This document shows positions 8,641-10,765 of a stretch of 10,765 nucleotides of DNA, one piece after another. The stretch is taken from NCBI GenBank assembly GCA_037447655.1, contig JBBHKE010000332.1, forward strand, positions 1 to 10,765, in the 5' to 3' direction. Position numbers and translations under genes: made by a program. Source of the DNA: Zygnema cylindricum (Eukaryota; Streptophyta; Zygnematophyceae; Zygnematales; Zygnemataceae). The notes below the pieces were generated by a model. It had not been told where the DNA came from. It did no database searches and saw only the letters and a list, made by a program, of their open reading frames with translations. The number at the start of each line of letters is the position of its first letter. Position 1 is the first letter of the stretch.

Positions 8641-9797
8641 ACAAGTAGTCTGACAAATTAGTCCCAACCAGAATAGTGCTTGTTCTATTTCATAGTAGGT
8701 GCTTTCAGCAAATTATACTTCTTGAAAACTTCTTGATCATTTGTCAATTATGCTCAAATTATGCTCTCTAGTTCTTATAAGCTTGTTTTTTTATTTGTTT
8801 TTTTACCAAAGATGAATGGGAATCTATCCGCTGGGTCATCTATATGAAAAAGTATGTCATCTGACAGTTTTTATTTAGAATTGGCAATGCTGTTTCACGT
8901 CTCTAAATGAATTTGACAGTAGGGGATAAGAGGATAAAAAATCTGAATTTTGTTTCAACAAAGGGGTGTTTAAATGTACAACCCTAGTATAGACAGGTGA
9001 CAAAGTTGAAATCATTGTGTGTCATCCTGGAGTATTGCTTTCTAGAGATTAAAATATAAAAGGGTTATTGTTCCGATTTGTTACAGCGGTGGTTGAGAAG
9101 TCCTTGGCTTGAGCCTGCAGTTCAGCAGAGTTCAGCATCCAAGGATTTAATTTTGAAACACAAGTTGGCAGTGGGGAAAAGAAAATTTGGTGTGGGATGT
9201 TTTCGACACGCTATTTGTAATGTTCATTATTGGATGCGGGGGAAAGAGGTAAAAAGTTGCACCATTTTCTTAGGGAAGAATTTTCTACTTTTTTTAAAAA
9301 ATAATAGTGACCAAAATAGTGGTATCAGCATAGGAAGCTGTGAATTATAACGTATTTCTTGTACTTTTCTTTAGTTACACGGTATGTACTCATATATCTC
9401 TGTTAAAGTTAAAAAATGTATTCAATACTATATTTGAATTATCTACGTTGATGTGCGAATTCGGAATTGATTTCTTATTGGACAACTTGAATGTGTTAGT
9501 AACACTGACTTGTGATATCGAATCATAAAAACCCTTAAGAAATGTAACAACACAAACATTTTTTATCCATACTATCTGATTGTTGACCTGACAGTTGCAA
9601 CTGAAAGGAGAAGATTCTCAGTTTCCAGTAAACGGTGTCAAAATGAAAATTGTATAATTGTTTAAGGTGAAAATATGGTTTAAGTGGCGGAAAAATAGGG
9701 AATTGCTAATGGCAGAGAAAATTTTGCTGCGTGCAGCCAGTTGTCAAAATTTGTCCATTTGAAGTAAAGTACAAGTTACATACAAATCAGATAACAC
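8641..9797. other. AT-rich intergenic spacer, no gene seen
   Basis: Open frames here reach at most about 90 codons (for example 9078-9350), have no recognisable domain, lack plausible splice partners and become T/A-homopolymer-rich. No RNA gene or transposon protein motif is visible. I see nothing functional that I can support. Confidence 0.6.
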
Positions 9798-9816
9798 TTG
9801 ACGGTCAATCCGTCAA
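9798..9816. repeat. Short hairpin carrying two opposed W-box cores
   Basis: TTGACGG and CCGTCAA form perfect 7-bp arms around a 5-nt loop (TCAAT). Each arm contains a TTGAC core, the binding site of plant WRKY factors, in opposite orientation. A third core (GTCAA) lies nearby around 9874, and a TATA-like string (TATAAAA) at 9883-9889. Together they could belong to the promoter of a gene beyond the window, but no coding region follows here. Confidence 0.35.
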
Positions 9817-9966
9817 ACAACTTTGACTAGCGAAATATTGTAATGATGGCTAAAAATTGTCGCGCTTGCGAACGTCAACCGATATAAAACACAATTCACA
9901 CGGCCTGCGCAGGTTTGCGGTAACAAAGCTGCGGCAACCACATGTAAATAAAATGGCCACAGGCAG

Positions 9967-10280
9967 GTAGTTTCTCACTTCACGTGAGCTCCACGTCATA
10001 TGTATGAATTAGCTTGCACGAAAAGAAATAAACTTCGTACAAGATAAGAAAGCGTACCCGCCTAAAAATATCGATGAAACTAAATGATAAGAAAGCGCGT
10101 CGTCACACGGAACAAAGTGAACCCTCACTATTTACAAATCAACATTTCTATGTTGACAACGTACTTCACATTGATTCACATTCACGGAAAAAGTAAAATG
10201 CGCACAAAAGAAAAATGTAGTACGCACTTAAATGCCAACATGTGCTCTCACAGTGGAGCTCACTTGAAGTGAGAAACTAC
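9967..10280. repeat. 314-bp unit bounded by 27-bp inverted repeats (MITE-like)
   Basis: The left arm (9967-9993) starts GTAGTTTCTCACTTCA and ends GTGAGCTCCA. The right arm (10254-10280) is its reverse complement with one mismatch (26 of 27). The left arm contains a G-box, CACGTG, at 9981-9986; the mismatch removes it from the right arm. The interior is AT-rich, non-coding and holds a 12-bp direct repeat. Size, terminal inverted repeats and lack of coding capacity fit a miniature inverted-repeat element, but no clear target-site duplication flanks it. A decayed palindrome or a chance regulatory structure remains possible. Confidence 0.5.
10043..10097. repeat. 12-bp direct repeat pair
   Basis: GATAAGAAAGCG occurs at 10043-10054 and again at 10086-10097, an offset of 43 nt. 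Both copies lie inside the 314-bp inverted-repeat unit. The identity is exact over 12 bp, but the intervening sequence does not repeat, so this is a weak signal. Confidence 0.5.
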
Positions 10281-10310
10281 ACTGTGAATCGCTAATAGCA
10301 TATATGACTC

Positions 10311-10400
10311 TAATTGGGGTACCTCGTTTTTTTCGGCAAATTCTCAAATAGAATTAATCGTTCTAAATGTTTCTGCACGTTATTTGAGGTACCCCATTTA
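10311..10400. repeat. 90-bp unit with 15-bp inverted ends containing GGGGTACCTC
   Basis: TAATTGGGGTACCTC (10311-10325) and GAGGTACCCCATTTA (10386-10400) are reverse complements with one mismatch (14 of 15). Each arm contains the palindromic core GGTACC. The 60-nt interior is AT-rich and non-coding. TAAT occurs at both edges (10311-10314 and 10399-10402), which might be a short target duplication. A tiny MITE or solo hairpin is the simplest reading. Confidence 0.45.
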
Positions 10401-10445
10401 ATAGGGTTCATAACTGTAATTTAGTGCCCTTTTAAATAGTGTGGT

Positions 10446-10497
10446 GTACGGAATGTCAGATTCGTACTATTCCGTACTTTTTTAAGTAGAAAAGTAC
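10446..10497. repeat. Two overlapping GTAC-based hairpins
   Basis: GTACGGAAT (10446-10454) pairs with ATTCCGTAC (10469-10477), 9-bp perfect arms with a 14-nt loop. The terminal GTAC of that second arm also opens GTACTTTT (10474-10481), which pairs with AAAAGTAC (10490-10497), 8-bp arms with an 8-nt loop. The two stems share four bases, so they are mutually exclusive in full form. No gene is adjacent, so a terminator or attenuator role is not supported. Confidence 0.45.
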
Positions 10498-10745
10498 AAA
10501 AAAAATATTTACACTGTCACGAGCGCATGTTAACGTGCTCTGGAAAAAAACGACCAAATGGGGTCGGCAAAAGACGTGTTCACATTTGTTCCAATGTCGT
10601 TGGCGTGGTCAACCGTGTGAACACTGGACATGCCTATATGTCGAAAGTTACAGAATTTTCCTGTAAAACAATACAGCAGTGTGATGTGTGGCCTTGTCGT
10701 TGTAACTCCCAACCCCAACTGTTTACGTGATCACTGTAATTAAGT

Positions 10746-10765
10746 GAGAGGGAGAGGGAGAGGGA
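10746..10765. repeat. GGGAGA purine microsatellite at the window edge
   Basis: About three copies of a GAGAGG/GGGAGA hexamer run to the last base of the window and probably continue beyond it. In plants such GA-rich tracts are often found in promoters and leaders, but the short visible part allows no more than a repeat call. Confidence 0.7.

Noticed and set aside
9078-9350. 90-codon plus-strand frame downstream of the gene
   Set aside because: It has no recognisable domain, its composition degenerates to Lys/Phe/Leu homopolymer coding, and no promoter or partner exon is visible.
9904-9913. Perfect 10-bp palindrome CCTGCGCAGG
   Set aside because: It is isolated with no neighbouring gene or repeat of the same motif. 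A single 10-bp palindrome in 10 kb is unremarkable.
57-10090. 14-bp match AAACTAAATGATAA at 57-70 and 10077-10090
   Set aside because: The match is short and AT-rich, and flanking bases do not align. It is too weak to be a long direct repeat or LTR pair.
10527-10730. Overlapping plus- and minus-strand frames of about 65 codons near the right edge
   Set aside because: They lie in a slightly more GC-rich patch and match nothing I recognise. Overlap on both strands suggests chance.

Overview
The window is a piece of nuclear DNA from a eukaryote. One intron-rich gene fills the middle (2278-8402, + strand), and both flanks are AT-rich and appear non-coding. The gene reads cleanly across 17 GT-AG introns (112-507 nt, most with T-rich tracts before TTGCAG-type acceptors). 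It gives a 917-residue single-pass membrane protein of the Golgi apparatus protein 1 family (GLG1, also known as MG-160, CFR or ESL-1). The short T-rich introns, CT-rich leader, ACGT-core promoter sites and very AT-rich spacers suggest a plant-type genome, most likely a non-seed plant such as a moss. That assignment is an inference, not something the sequence proves.

Layout: 1-1500 is AT-rich spacer with no supportable gene. 1500-1950 holds a short GC-rich patch, two ACGT-core sites and a good TATA box (1919-1926). About 1950-2277 is the probable 5' leader, with a 38-codon upstream ORF and a CT-rich stretch. 2278-8402 is the coding region in 18 coding exons. 8403 to about 8640 is the probable 3' UTR. 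8640-10765 is AT-rich spacer with several inverted repeats crowded into its last 1 kb, two of which look like terminal inverted repeats of small non-autonomous elements. A purine-rich microsatellite closes the window.

The protein has a cleavable signal peptide (about residues 1-25), an Asp-rich linker (about 46-77), twelve tandem cysteine-rich repeats of about 57-70 residues (102 to about 860), one transmembrane helix (about 872-898) and a 19-residue cytosolic tail. This is the GLG1 layout with fewer repeats than the 16 of vertebrate GLG1. The main oddities are a first coding exon consisting only of the ATG, one repeat with an inserted extra cysteine pair, a divergent last repeat, and a last intron whose retention would remove the membrane anchor. 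I see no novel multi-gene system here. The interest lies in this gene's structure and in the repeats to its right.
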